From Paenibacillus sp. FSL R7-0337 (lineage in GTDB: Bacteria > Bacillota > Bacilli > Paenibacillales > Paenibacillaceae): a stretch of 64,000 nt of DNA. The stretch covers positions 434,001-498,000 of the forward strand of contig NZ_CP150218.1 of NCBI RefSeq assembly GCF_037969875.1, written 5' to 3'. Under the pieces are notes generated by a model. It was not told the origin of the DNA. It worked only from the letters and a program-made list of their open reading frames with translations, and made no database searches. The translations under genes were made by a program, and so were the position numbers. Shown here in pieces: positions 42,575 to 51,380 of the stretch (positions are counted from its first letter, which is position 1; each line of letters opens with the position of its first letter).

Positions 42575-44287
42575 ATGGCAAGTCAAGCTTACGAAAAGTT
42601 CACGCCGTTACTGAATGCCAAGCTCGTTCTGGGTTATCTGACCTCGATGGTAGATGCGCAGGAAGACAACCTGCCCTATTGGCTTGTACTGCCGCATAAG
42701 AAGCCTGCCGAGGCTGCCCATTGCCGGGTGGACGATGCGGAGCTGGTCGGCTCCTGGTATGAGGCTATAGATGCGGTGCGCAAAATGCTGAAGACGGGGG
42801 AAGGCGCTGCGGTGCAGCAATCCTTTTACCGTCATCTGATGAAGTCCTGGGGGGAGCACGGCCTGCGCTTTCATGAGCCTTATCCGTGGACGCATACGAA
42901 CCATAGCTCTTTTCACGAAATGGGCTATATTCTTCCCGCGCTGAACCGGATGCTGGAGAATGATCCCGGGGATGAGGAGGCGGAGAGCAGAGCGGCCGGG
43001 CTGGTCAGGGGAATGCGCTCCCTGGTGATCGGGCGGACGGTCCGAACATTCTGGTCGGGGGATTATGAGGAGCAGGAGCCGCTGTACGAATTCCCGAATG
43101 ATGTGTATTTGAAGGACGGCGGCTTCGATCTGTCCAGGCATACCGGGCGGGGGGAGCAGGCGATCCGCAATGCCATCGTTCTTCATTCTCTGGTGCGCAG
43201 ATATGAGATTACCGGAGATGAGGCGGCACTTGATCTCGCAACGGGTCTCGCCAACCACCTGCTTGGACCTTCACGCTATTTCAACTATAAGATGGAATTC
43301 TTCGGACATGTCCATTCCGCAGGCTGGGTAGCTTCCGGTCTGGTACGTCTGGGCCGGGTAACTGGCAAGGAGCGGTATATTACCGCAGGCAAAGGGATCT
43401 ATGATTATATCCGCAGCCTGTCTTCCTCCTTCGGTTGGGTGCCTGAATATGCCCAGTGGCATCCGCTGCATGAAGAGCATTGCGAAACCTGCTGCATCAA
43501 GGACATGATCGAATGTGCGAATGAGCTGATTCTGGCCGGATATGAGGAATATTGGGAGGATATGACCCTGTATGCGCGGAACCAGCTGGTGGAGAATCAG
43601 CTAAAGGTATCTTCCTACGTAGTCACAGACAACACCCGGCCTGACGAAGCAGGTATAACCTACAGGGAGATTGATAAGAGAATGATCGGGGGCTTCACCG
43701 GGGGCTCACTCGTGAACTCCATGTCGTTATCCAAATTCCGTTCCATTGCGGGCTGCTGCGTCAGCATGGCTCCGGTAGCCCTGGAGCTCGTATGGAACCG
43801 GGCGGTGGAATTCCAGAATGGCACGGTATTCGTCAACATGCCGGTGGATAAGGAGACGGACGAGGCTTCCGTCACCATGAGCTATCCCGATCTGGGCTAT
43901 ATGTCCATTACAGCCAAGCAGCCGTGCGATGTTGCGGTACGGGTCTATGACTGGATGGGAACGGACTTCACGGTGAGGGTAAATGGAGCCGTATGCGTAG
44001 CCGTACGAGAAGGCAATCTGCTTGTGATCCGTAGTGTAAGAGCAGGGGACACTGTGGAGCTTACGCATCCGCTGGACACAGTGGTGGTGAAGGAGACAGT
44101 GCGGGGCGAGGAATATAAGGTATCCTGGAGAGGCTGTGATGTCGTTGATATCGCTCCCCGGGGAGAGCATTTGAGATTGTATCAGCGGGATCTGCGCATC
44201 CCGAAAGTGTATCCCACGCAGGAAGATGTTCACTTTACTGGAGCAGCCAATTACGGGCCTACCCAACAGGCGCAAGGGAGTAAGTGA
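42575..44287 (+). CDS. GH127-like (DUF1680 group) beta-L-arabinofuranosidase candidate
   Basis: 570 residues, no signal peptide, so cytosolic. The (alpha/alpha)6 barrel shows the metal-thiolate signature of GH127: HCETCC with Glu304 and Cys306/307, and GCC with Cys394/395, which in the characterised enzyme HypBA1 bind zinc and supply the cysteine nucleophile. Two beta domains follow (~410-570). Overall similarity to classic GH127 is distant (the usual CCPPN is AGCCVS here), so a related activity is possible. It lies 20 nt after the secreted GH43 gene, so it would act on imported short arabino-oligosaccharides. GCGGAGGG precedes the ATG. Confidence 0.75.
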   Translation: MASQAYEKFTPLLNAKLVLGYLTSMVDAQEDNLPYWLVLPHKKPAEAAHCRVDDAELVGSWYEAIDAVRKMLKTGEGAAVQQSFYRHLMKSWGEHGLRFHEPYPWTHTNHSSFHEMGYILPALNRMLENDPGDEEAESRAAGLVRGMRSLVIGRTVRTFWSGDYEEQEPLYEFPNDVYLKDGGFDLSRHTGRGEQAIRNAIVLHSLVRRYEITGDEAALDLATGLANHLLGPSRYFNYKMEFFGHVHSAGWVASGLVRLGRVTGKERYITAGKGIYDYIRSLSSSFGWVPEYAQWHPLHEEHCETCCIKDMIECANELILAGYEEYWEDMTLYARNQLVENQLKVSSYVVTDNTRPDEAGITYREIDKRMIGGFTGGSLVNSMSLSKFRSIAGCCVSMAPVALELVWNRAVEFQNGTVFVNMPVDKETDEASVTMSYPDLGYMSITAKQPCDVAVRVYDWMGTDFTVRVNGAVCVAVREGNLLVIRSVRAGDTVELTHPLDTVVVKETVRGEEYKVSWRGCDVVDIAPRGEHLRLYQRDLRIPKVYPTQEDVHFTGAANYGPTQQAQGSK

Positions 44288-44346
44288 CTTCAGCACTGGA
44301 GCAATAAGCCATATTTGTAGCGTAAGCCATAAATAAGCCGCAATTG

Positions 44347-44391
44347 AAAAACCGCACTCCGCAGACTTTGCTTGCGGGGTGCGGTTTTTTG
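44347..44391. terminator. Bidirectional terminator between the GH127-like gene and birA
   Basis: AACCGCACTCCGCA pairs with TGCGGGGTGCGGTT around a 9-nt loop, with an A run before and a T run after, so it works on both strands. Confidence 0.88.
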
Positions 44392-44398
44392 GCATGCG

Positions 44399-45376
44399 TT
44401 AGAGCAGAATACGAACCTCGCCGCTCGACAGATATTCCTCTTCGCCATTCGGATACCGGACCTTCAGGCGGCAATCGTTATCGATATCGACAGCGGTTGC
44501 TTCCTGCTCGTGCTGCTCCTTAACAACCATGACCGTCTCACCCAGGGACATCATGCGCTGGCGGTAGTCGGGCAGGAACAGCCGTTCCTTAAGCTGCTCA
44601 TAATAGCCCATGAAGCGGTTCAACACTTCGGCTGTAAGCCGGTTCCGCAAATCCCCTTGCGGATTGCCTGCCTCATAGATAGAGGTTGCCACCTCTGACA
44701 GCTCTGCGGGAAAGCCGCCCGACGGCAGCGTCACATTGATCCCGATTCCGAGCACGGCATAATCCAGCCACTCACTCTCCAGGGACAGGGAAGCCTCAGT
44801 GAGGATTCCGCACACCTTTTTACCGTTCATGAATACGTCATTCACCCATTTAATCTGCGTACTGAAGCCAGACACGCTCTCGATCGCCAGAGCGACCGCA
44901 ACGGCAGCAGAGGTAGTCAGAAGTGTAGCATCTGCCGCCGACAACCGGGGACGCAGCAGAATGCTCATATAGATGCCCGTTCCCGCAGGGGAAAAGAAAG
45001 CCCGGCCTTTCCGGCCGCGCCCGGCGGTCTGCTCCTCCGAGAGGATGACCTTGCCCTCCGCTTCTCCGCCGGAAGCCAGCGCCTTCACCAGCTCGTTCGT
45101 GGAAACCACGCTCTTGAAGACTTCAAGCCGCAGCTTCTGTCCCCTGGCATCCAGGTATTTGGCAACTGCTGCGGCGGACAAAATGTCCGTCTGCGGGGAC
45201 AGGGAGTATCCCTTATTGGTGACGGCCTGAATGGAATAGCCATCGGTCTGCAACGATTTGATGGCCTTCCAGACTGCGCTGCGCGTTACGGATAACCGTC
45301 CGGCGATGTCCTCCCCGGAGAAGTATTCACCCTTATTGCTGTCCAGTAAGGCCAGGATATGTTCTTTGACTGTCAT
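44399..45376 (-). CDS. birA: Biotin-protein ligase and biotin operon repressor
   Basis: 325-residue bifunctional BirA. The winged helix (1-65; VTRSAVWKAIKSLQTDGY) binds DNA. The ligase core has the biotinyl-AMP loop GRGRKGR at 119-125, STNE near 102, and KWVNDVF (family KWPND). It attaches biotin to carboxylases and, as biotinyl-AMP complex, represses biotin genes. The ATG at 45376 has GGAGGG upstream; the frame extends to 45394 without a better start. It is divergent from bioY, and the operator it should bind lies at 45499-45532. Confidence 0.95.
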   Translation of the reverse strand: MTVKEHILALLDSNKGEYFSGEDIAGRLSVTRSAVWKAIKSLQTDGYSIQAVTNKGYSLSPQTDILSAAAVAKYLDARGQKLRLEVFKSVVSTNELVKALASGGEAEGKVILSEEQTAGRGRKGRAFFSPAGTGIYMSILLRPRLSAADATLLTTSAAVAVALAIESVSGFSTQIKWVNDVFMNGKKVCGILTEASLSLESEWLDYAVLGIGINVTLPSGGFPAELSEVATSIYEAGNPQGDLRNRLTAEVLNRFMGYYEQLKERLFLPDYRQRMMSLGETVMVVKEQHEQEATAVDIDNDCRLKVRYPNGEEEYLSSGEVRILL

Positions 45377-45498
45377 GCCTATAACCCTCCACAAGTATAA
45401 CGTTCCGAGCTCATCTCTTTAAGTATATTAACATGCTTAGCTGATATTAGAAAAATTAAGACTTTTCGTTATTTCTTTAGTGCATCGTACACACTACA

Positions 45499-45532
45499 AT
45501 TGTGAACCTAAAAATAATTATAGGTTTACAAT
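45499..45532 (+). promoter_or_regulatory. BirA operator of the bioY operon
   Basis: ATTGTGAACCTA (45499-45510) and TAGGTTTACAAT (45521-45532) form an inverted repeat with one mismatch and a 10-nt spacer, matching the Firmicute BirA site TTGTNAAC...GTTNACAA. It covers the -35 box of the bioY promoter. Confidence 0.85.
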
Positions 45533-45553
45533 AAAACCATCCTCCACTATAAT
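45525..45553 (+). promoter_or_regulatory. Promoter of the bioY operon
   Basis: TTTACA (45525-45530) and TATAAT (45548-45553) with a 17-nt spacer. The -35 box lies inside the BirA operator, so bound BirA would block RNA polymerase. Confidence 0.75.
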
Positions 45554-45626
45554 TCAGCTTGTTGGCTGGGCTCCGTGAACTGAAGGCCGTCCAATTCCTG
45601 TATCTTATCTCGTGGAGGTTATTGAA

Positions 45627-46178
45627 TTGAGAATCAAAGAGTTAGTCTATGCGGCCTTATTCGCCGCGCTTATCGCGGTACTGGGTTTGATTCCGCCCGT
45701 ATCCCTCGGCATTATCCCTGTACCTGTCACTGCCCAGACGCTCGGCGTCATGCTGGCCGGCTGTTTTCTGGGCTGGCGGACGGGTGCGCTCAGCCTGATC
45801 ATTTTCCTTATCCTCATCGCCTTAGGCTTGCCGGTATTACCAGGCGGACGCGGCGGGCTGGCTATCCTGGTTGGACCGACAGCAGGCTATCTGTTCAGTT
45901 GGCCGCTGGCGGCGGGGCTGATCGGCTGGTTCGCTGAAGCGGTCTGGCCGAAAGTACGGGCCTGGAAGCTGTTCACTGTTAATCTGATCTTTGGCGTTCT
46001 GCTCGTTAATCTGATCGGCGCTTCTGCCATGGCCTGGATCACGAATACACCGCTCTGGACCGGACTTGCCGGGTCTGCGGCTTTTCTGCCCGGAGATCTG
46101 ATCAAGGCTCTGCTGGCCGCCGTCATCACCATGCAGCTCCGGGCATTCAGTCCGGTTGAGGAGAAGAAGGGGGCGTGA
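45627..46178 (+). CDS. bioY: Biotin ECF transporter substrate-binding protein BioY
   Basis: 183-residue six-helix S component that binds biotin. LVYAALFAALIAVLGLIPPV at the start, GVMLAGCFLGWRTGALSLI and LPVLPGGRGGLAILVGPTAGYL are typical BioY blocks. A GTG at 45612 is possible, but TTG 45627 follows GGAGG at 8 nt and begins the natural N-terminus MRIKELVYA. It is the first gene of a BirA-controlled operon with its own energy module (ecf genes), and ends 7 nt before the acyl-CoA synthetase gene. Confidence 0.92.
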   Translation: MRIKELVYAALFAALIAVLGLIPPVSLGIIPVPVTAQTLGVMLAGCFLGWRTGALSLIIFLILIALGLPVLPGGRGGLAILVGPTAGYLFSWPLAAGLIGWFAEAVWPKVRAWKLFTVNLIFGVLLVNLIGASAMAWITNTPLWTGLAGSAAFLPGDLIKALLAAVITMQLRAFSPVEEKKGA

Positions 46179-46185
46179 GATCCCG

Positions 46186-47676
46186 ATGAATCTGGCAGAA
46201 CACATTCTGGAACGTGCCGCACTCGTCCCTCACCGCATTGCAATTTCAGATGGACACGATGAACGTACCTATGAGCAGCTTACAAAGCGGGTTCAGCAGA
46301 TTGCCAGCGGTCTGCGGCAGGGCGGACACTCGAATCAGACCATTGCGCTTCTGTCTGGTAACCGCATGGAATTCGCCGAATTTGTTCTTGGTGCTATCTA
46401 CGCAGGCAGCATTCCCGTGCTGCTGGACCCGAAATGGTCTCCAGCAGCGATAGAGCAAGTTATCCGGCAATGCGCTCCCGGGCTGCTTGTCAGTGAGGCA
46501 GGCTTCGCAGCTGATCTGACTGGTCGTTACAGTAGAATTCCCCAGCTATATTTCAGCAGGGAACAGGTCTCCGGCAGCTATGAGGCTTGGGTTGCTGGCT
46601 TCGATCCGGTGGCTGAAGCAGCAGATAACCCTGAACTGCTGTTCATTGGGTATACCTCAGGCACCACAGGTATCCCGAAGGGGTATATGCGAACCCATCT
46701 GTCGTGGTTAAGCAGCTTGGAGGCTACAGATAAGGCGTTCAGCCTGAACCGGATGCAGCATGTGCTTGCGCCCGGGCCGTTCGTTCATTCGCTGTCGCTG
46801 TTCGCCCTGCTGCAATCCCTGTACAGCAGAGCCACATTCCATCTCCTTCCGGAATTCGATGCAGAGCGCGTACTCACCCTGTGCTCCCGCGTACCGGATA
46901 TGATTCTGTTCGTTGTGCCTGCTATGACTGAGGCGTTATTGCGCCAAACAGAATCAAGTAACGCCATAATATCCATCCAGTCCTTGATTAGCTCCGGCGG
47001 CAAATGGCCTGTGTCTTCTATATTTAAGTGCCGCGAGAAGTTCAAAGGAGTTAGGCTCTATGAATATTACGGCTCATCTGAAGCCAGCTACATCAGCTAT
47101 CTGGAGCTTACCGGAGCGGAGCCGCAGGACTCTCTGGGCCAGCCGTTCAGCGGTGTAGAGCTAATGATCTGTGATGAACAATTCCGCGAGGTTCCTCTAG
47201 GCACGGCGGGGGAGCTGTACATCCGCAGCGATATGATCTTCTCCGGGTATCATCTCCTGCCGGAAGAGACGGCGCGGGTATTCCGGGACGGCTGGCTGCG
47301 CACAGGGGATTACGTGTATCAGGACCGGCAGATGCATCTACGCCTGGCCGGACGCGCGGGCAGCATGATCAAGAGCGGGGGACTCAAGGTGTTCCCGGAA
47401 GAAGTGGAAGCGGTGCTGCTTCGCCATCCGAATATCAGGGAGGCGATGGTGTTCGGCATAGCGGATGAACGCTGGGGGGAGCAGGTAACGTTAATGATAC
47501 AGTGGCAGGGGCAGGAACGGCTTACACTCGATGAGATCAGAACTTATTGCCGCCCCTATCTGGCTAGCTATAAGCTGCCGAAGCAGCTGATTAGCGTAGA
47601 GGAATTCAGCTACACCGGTTCCGGCAAAATCGCCCGCCAGCTCATGAAGAACCGCGCGGCAGAGGAGTTGACATGA
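46186..47676 (+). CDS. yhfT: Acyl-CoA synthetase-like adenylating enzyme (YhfT-like)
   Basis: 496-residue ANL-superfamily enzyme. AMP-binding P-loop YTSGTTGIPKG, YEYYGSSEAS, hinge GDYVYQDRQMHLRLAGR and the C-terminal lysine motif TGSGKIARQ are complete, so it should activate a carboxylic acid as acyl-AMP and transfer it to CoA. The setting matches B. subtilis yhfU (BioY-type)-yhfT, a BirA-controlled pair of unknown chemistry, which suggests supply of a biotin-precursor acid, but the substrate is not known. The thiolase-like yhfS partner is absent here. ATG 46186 follows AAGGGGG; it is followed directly by the ecf genes. Confidence 0.8.
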   Translation: MNLAEHILERAALVPHRIAISDGHDERTYEQLTKRVQQIASGLRQGGHSNQTIALLSGNRMEFAEFVLGAIYAGSIPVLLDPKWSPAAIEQVIRQCAPGLLVSEAGFAADLTGRYSRIPQLYFSREQVSGSYEAWVAGFDPVAEAADNPELLFIGYTSGTTGIPKGYMRTHLSWLSSLEATDKAFSLNRMQHVLAPGPFVHSLSLFALLQSLYSRATFHLLPEFDAERVLTLCSRVPDMILFVVPAMTEALLRQTESSNAIISIQSLISSGGKWPVSSIFKCREKFKGVRLYEYYGSSEASYISYLELTGAEPQDSLGQPFSGVELMICDEQFREVPLGTAGELYIRSDMIFSGYHLLPEETARVFRDGWLRTGDYVYQDRQMHLRLAGRAGSMIKSGGLKVFPEEVEAVLLRHPNIREAMVFGIADERWGEQVTLMIQWQGQERLTLDEIRTYCRPYLASYKLPKQLISVEEFSYTGSGKIARQLMKNRAAEELT

Positions 47677-47705
47677 AGAAGGCCGTGCAGGAAGGAGTAT
47701 CACCC

Positions 47706-48515
47706 ATGCTCGTTTTTGACCAGGTAAACTTTGCATACCGGAGAGGGCAGCCGGTTCTGCGTCAGCTCAGCTTTGATATACGCCAAGGCGAGTTCGTTAC
47801 TATAACCGGCGCGAACGGCAGCGGTAAATCCACGATCGCCAAACTGATGAACGGATTGCTGCTGCCAAACGCAGGAGAGGTGCGGATGGGAGCGCTGAGT
47901 ACCTTGAACCGCCAGGATCTTGTGAGCATCCGCGAGCGGGCCGGACTGGTCTTCCAGAATCCTGACGATCAGTTCATTACGGCTTCCGTGTTGGATGAGG
48001 TGGTCTTCGGGCTGGAGAATCTGCGCGTCCCAAGAATCGAAATGTTCGGCAGGGTAACCCGTGCACTGCAAGCCGTTCATATGGAGGACTATATGGACGC
48101 TGCTCCATATCAGCTGTCGGGCGGTCAGAAGCAGCGGGCTGCAGTAGCAGCCGTGTTGGCTATGGAGCCCTCCATCCTCATCCTGGATGAAGCCACCTCG
48201 ATGCTTGATCCGCAGGGCAGGCAGGACCTTCTTCAGGTGATGCACACGCTTCACCGGCAAGGGCTGACGATCATCCACATTACCCATCATATGGATGAGA
48301 TTCTGCCTTCTGACCGCGTGCTGCTGCTTAGCCAGGGAGAGCTGGCTTTTGACGGGACGCCCTCTGGATTGTTCAGCAGTGTAAGCATGACGGAGCAGCA
48401 GCTTGCGCCTCCTTTTACCGTCAGATTATTTCAGGCCCTCGGGCTGGACGCCCCGCAACACGCAGAATGGAAGGAGACGATCAGAAGCATATGGTCTACG
48501 CATTGCAGGATGTAA
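47706..48515 (+). CDS. ecfA1: ECF transporter ATPase 1
   Basis: 269-residue ABC ATPase of an energy-coupling-factor importer. Walker A TGANGSGKSTIAK, signature YQLSGGQKQRAAVA, Walker B PSILILDEATSMLD and HITHHMDE are complete. Q-loop FQNPDDQF is the EcfA type. Start choice is uncertain: ATG 47706 begins MLVFDQVNFAY with GGAAGGAG upstream and fits the family, while ATG 47673 overlaps the previous stop (ATGA) and has AGAGGAG 5 nt before it. It overlaps the second ATPase gene. With bioY it should drive biotin uptake. Confidence 0.9.
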   Translation: MLVFDQVNFAYRRGQPVLRQLSFDIRQGEFVTITGANGSGKSTIAKLMNGLLLPNAGEVRMGALSTLNRQDLVSIRERAGLVFQNPDDQFITASVLDEVVFGLENLRVPRIEMFGRVTRALQAVHMEDYMDAAPYQLSGGQKQRAAVAAVLAMEPSILILDEATSMLDPQGRQDLLQVMHTLHRQGLTIIHITHHMDEILPSDRVLLLSQGELAFDGTPSGLFSSVSMTEQQLAPPFTVRLFQALGLDAPQHAEWKETIRSIWSTHCRM

Positions 48516-49339
48516 ATGTGAAGATGAACGGGAAGGATATTCTTGAATCCGTAAGCTGCACGCTCCAGGAGGGGAAATGGATTTCGGTGACCGGCCAGTC
48601 CGGGGCCGGTAAATCCACCCTCGCCAAGGTATTCAAGGGTCTGCTGCCGATCAGTAAAGGCGAATATACCTATCGCGGGCAGCCGTTGCCAAAGGATCAG
48701 CAAGGCAGGCCGAAGGCTGTGCCGCATATCGGTTATGTCTTTCAGTATCCGGAGCAGCAGCTCTTTGCGGCAACGGTGAATCAGGAGCTGGCTTTTGCGC
48801 TCAGAATGAAGGGGGAATCCGGGGCGAACGTGGAGCAGGCGATCCGTCAGATTATGGAACAGATGGGCTTACCCGCAGCACTGCTTCCGCAGCATCCTTT
48901 ACAGCTCAGCGGAGGGATTAAGCGGCTGGTGGCTATTGCTTCTGTGCTGATCGCCAGGCCGGAGCTGCTTATTCTGGATGAACCGGCCGCAGGGCTTGAT
49001 CCCGCGAACAAGAACGACTTGCTCAGGCGGCTAAAAAGCTGGCAGGAGGAGCACAAGCGGACCGTGCTGTTCCTGTCGCATCAGCTGGAGGATGTAGCCG
49101 AATACTCGGATGAGGTGATGATTATGGGGCAGGGACAATTGTTAGGACATTGGGAGGTAAACGAACTGTTCCTGAAGCATGCGGAGCGTATGGAACAAGC
49201 CGGTCTGCCTGTGCCGGAGCCGATTCAGCTCTTGAGAATCATCGAGGAATGTTCTGGAGCGAAGCCCCAGCCTGCAAGCTGCAGGGAAGCGGAGATTTTT
49301 CGAACGGTGAGTGCTATCTGGCAGGCAAAAGGTCTCTGA
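48491..49339 (+). CDS. ecfA2: ECF transporter ATPase 2
   Basis: 282-residue second ATPase. Walker A GQSGAGKSTLAK, Q-loop FQYPEQQLF (the EcfA2 form), Walker B PELLILDEPAAGLDP and FLSHQLED are present. The signature reads LSGGIKRLVAIA in place of the usual LSGGQ/MRR form, which may weaken or shift one ATP site. ATG 48491 gives the natural start MVYALQDVNV; an in-frame ATG at 48467 lies further upstream without a clear ribosome site. The gene overlaps ecfA1 and ends 3 nt before ecfT. Confidence 0.9.
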   Translation: MVYALQDVNVKMNGKDILESVSCTLQEGKWISVTGQSGAGKSTLAKVFKGLLPISKGEYTYRGQPLPKDQQGRPKAVPHIGYVFQYPEQQLFAATVNQELAFALRMKGESGANVEQAIRQIMEQMGLPAALLPQHPLQLSGGIKRLVAIASVLIARPELLILDEPAAGLDPANKNDLLRRLKSWQEEHKRTVLFLSHQLEDVAEYSDEVMIMGQGQLLGHWEVNELFLKHAERMEQAGLPVPEPIQLLRIIEECSGAKPQPASCREAEIFRTVSAIWQAKGL

Positions 49340-49342
49340 GCG

Positions 49343-50095
49343 ATGACGGATAAAATTGTACTCGGGCAGTATCTCCCTTCAGACTCTATCATTCACCGGC
49401 TTGATCCGCGAACGAAGCTGCTCATTCTTGTAGCCTTCACAATTGGCAGTATGCATCTCCAGGCGATTACCGGATACATTGCGGCTTCAGTTCTGGCGGG
49501 AGGACAGCTCCTCTTGTCCAGAATTTCGCTTCGATTACTCTTACGGGCTTTGCGGCCGATTCTGCTCATCCTGCTGCTGCCAATGGTCTATCATCTCCTG
49601 TTCAACCAGGAAGGGATCGGGAAAGAGCTGTTCGCACTCTGGCGGATTCTGCTGCTGGTCTCGCTTGCTCTTATCCTGACATTAACGACGAAGCCGCTCG
49701 ATCTGGCCAAAGGTCTGGAACAGCTGTGCAAGCCGTTAACCCGGCTGGGCGTTCCGGTAGAGGCGCTGGCTTTGACGGTCATGCTGGCTATTCGTTTTAT
49801 CCCCACCATTACCCAGGAGCTGGACCGTATTCTTGTGGCGCAACAGGCCAGAGGGTATGATATCAAGGATACCAAAGGCCTTAACCGGATACAGGCTTAC
49901 ATCCAATTAGTGATTCCGCTGCTCGCAACCACCCTTGCCCGGGCGGAGCAGCTGGCTATGACGATTGAGGCAAGGGCTTACGGCAACGGGAAGGGTCGGA
50001 CTTCCTATCGGGTGCTAAAATATGCACCGTTGGATTATGCAGCCGGCGGGATCATGATTACATATATTCTGCTGGGAATTCTGCTAGAGAGATGA
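49343..50095 (+). CDS. ecfT: ECF transporter transmembrane component
   Basis: 250-residue scaffold that links the ATPases to BioY. LGQYLPSDSIIHRLDPRTKL is the standard EcfT opening; about five membrane helices follow. Two coupling-helix motifs with Ala-Arg, VAQQARGYD and MTIEARAYG, contact the ATPases. A dedicated EcfT beside bioY makes this a self-contained biotin importer, but such modules can also be shared with other S components. It is the last gene of the bioY operon; no terminator is seen before the gene at 50107. Confidence 0.92.
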   Translation: MTDKIVLGQYLPSDSIIHRLDPRTKLLILVAFTIGSMHLQAITGYIAASVLAGGQLLLSRISLRLLLRALRPILLILLLPMVYHLLFNQEGIGKELFALWRILLLVSLALILTLTTKPLDLAKGLEQLCKPLTRLGVPVEALALTVMLAIRFIPTITQELDRILVAQQARGYDIKDTKGLNRIQAYIQLVIPLLATTLARAEQLAMTIEARAYGNGKGRTSYRVLKYAPLDYAAGGIMITYILLGILLER

Positions 50096-50106
50096 GGAGA
50101 TAGAGC

Positions 50107-51306
50107 TTGAACAGAACAGCCATACTGGAGCGGCTTCAGTCAGAGCTGCGCGAAGGCAACCATATTATCGGCGTCTCGACAGGTACGGGAATTACAGCCA
50201 AGGTTGCCGCTGACAGCGGAGCAGACTTCATTCTAATGCTGAACTCCGGCAAGTTCCGGCAGATGGGGAGAAGCTCGCTGGCGGGGTTCCTGCCCTTCTG
50301 CAACAGCAATGAGATGGTAATGGATTTTGCCTCGAAGGAGATTGTGCCGCTGGTGAGAGACACTCCGGTGCTGTTCGGGCTGAATGCAAATGATCCAACG
50401 AGAGAAATGTCCCTATACATAGAAGAGATCAAGGCCAGAGGCTTCGCGGGAGTGAATAATTATCCGACGGTCGGCCTGATCGACGGGGTGTTCAGAGAGG
50501 CACTGGAGGAAGACGGCATCAGCTATGACAGGGAGGTTGAGGCTATACGTCTGGCTCATCAGCAGGGGTTGTTCACGGTGGCCTTTGTCTTCGACGAATC
50601 CCAAGCGGTCCAGATGGCCCAAGCGGGGGCAGATGTGATCTGTGTGCATCTTGGCCTGACTGTAGGCGGATTGCTTGGGGCGCGGAAGGTGGTCTCCCTG
50701 GAAGCTGCCAAGGCGAAGGCGCTGCGCATTCTCACTGCCTGCGGGGAGGTTAAGCCTGAAGTCATTAAGATGATCTACGGCGGTCCGGTCAAGACTCCGG
50801 TAGATGTCCAGTACATGTACAGCAGCAACACGCAGATTATGGGCTACATTGGCGGCTCTGCCTTTGAACGGATTCCCTCCGAGCAGTCGATTACGGCCAT
50901 TACCCGCGATTTCAAGCGCCTGGGCAAGCTGGATGAGGATGATCTCATGGTCAAAATGCTCAGCGGCATCACCCGGCATTATGATTACGTAGAATTCGTC
51001 AAAGAATATGTCGCCCAGAATTACAGCGAGGAAGTGGTGTTCGCGGATCTGGCCAAGGTGGCACATGTGTCGCGCAGTTATTTGAGCAGCTTATTTAAAA
51101 AGGAAATGGGCTGCAGCTTCCAGAGCTATCTGGTTGGCTTCCGTATCCAAAAGGCAACCATACTGCTCCAGGCTCCGCACCTGCAATTATCCGAGGTGTC
51201 CGCAATGGTCGGCTACCCCGACTATGCCCTGTTCAGCAGAATGTTCAAGAAGCTGACGGGCTGCTCGCCCAAGCAGTACAAATCTAACCTAAACACAAAA
51301 ACATAG
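50107..51306 (+). CDS. TIM-barrel (PEP-hydrolase-like) domain fused to AraC DNA-binding domain
   Basis: 399 residues. Residues 1-275 match the TIM-barrel 'phosphoenolpyruvate hydrolase-like' family (PF09370 type): [59 protein letters not shown] and GADVICVHLGLTVGG. Residues ~300-399 are an AraC double helix-turn-helix with LAKVAHVSRSYLSSLFKKEM and GYPDYALFSRMFKKLTGCSP. A metabolic barrel acting as the sensor of a transcription factor is unusual. The same barrel exists as a free protein at 52625. The start is TTG after GAGGAGATAG; the gene lies 12 nt behind ecfT. A cre-like site separates it from the Tm-1-like gene. Confidence 0.85.
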   Translation: MNRTAILERLQSELREGNHIIGVSTGTGITAKVAADSGADFILMLNSGKFRQMGRSSLAGFLPFCNSNEMVMDFASKEIVPLVRDTPVLFGLNANDPTREMSLYIEEIKARGFAGVNNYPTVGLIDGVFREALEEDGISYDREVEAIRLAHQQGLFTVAFVFDESQAVQMAQAGADVICVHLGLTVGGLLGARKVVSLEAAKAKALRILTACGEVKPEVIKMIYGGPVKTPVDVQYMYSSNTQIMGYIGGSAFERIPSEQSITAITRDFKRLGKLDEDDLMVKMLSGITRHYDYVEFVKEYVAQNYSEEVVFADLAKVAHVSRSYLSSLFKKEMGCSFQSYLVGFRIQKATILLQAPHLQLSEVSAMVGYPDYALFSRMFKKLTGCSPKQYKSNLNTKT

Positions 51307-51310
51307 AACA

Positions 51311-51324
51311 TAAAAGCGTTTTCA
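51311..51324 (+). promoter_or_regulatory. Candidate cre site before the Tm-1-like gene
   Basis: TAAAAGCGTTTTCA fits TGAAARCGYTTWCN except at position 2. It lies in the 74-nt gap between the TIM-AraC fusion and the Tm-1-like gene. Confidence 0.45.
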
Positions 51325-51380
51325 TCCATAAACATGCCCGGTATGATGAATCTATGATTCGTATACGAGGAGGCAGCAGA

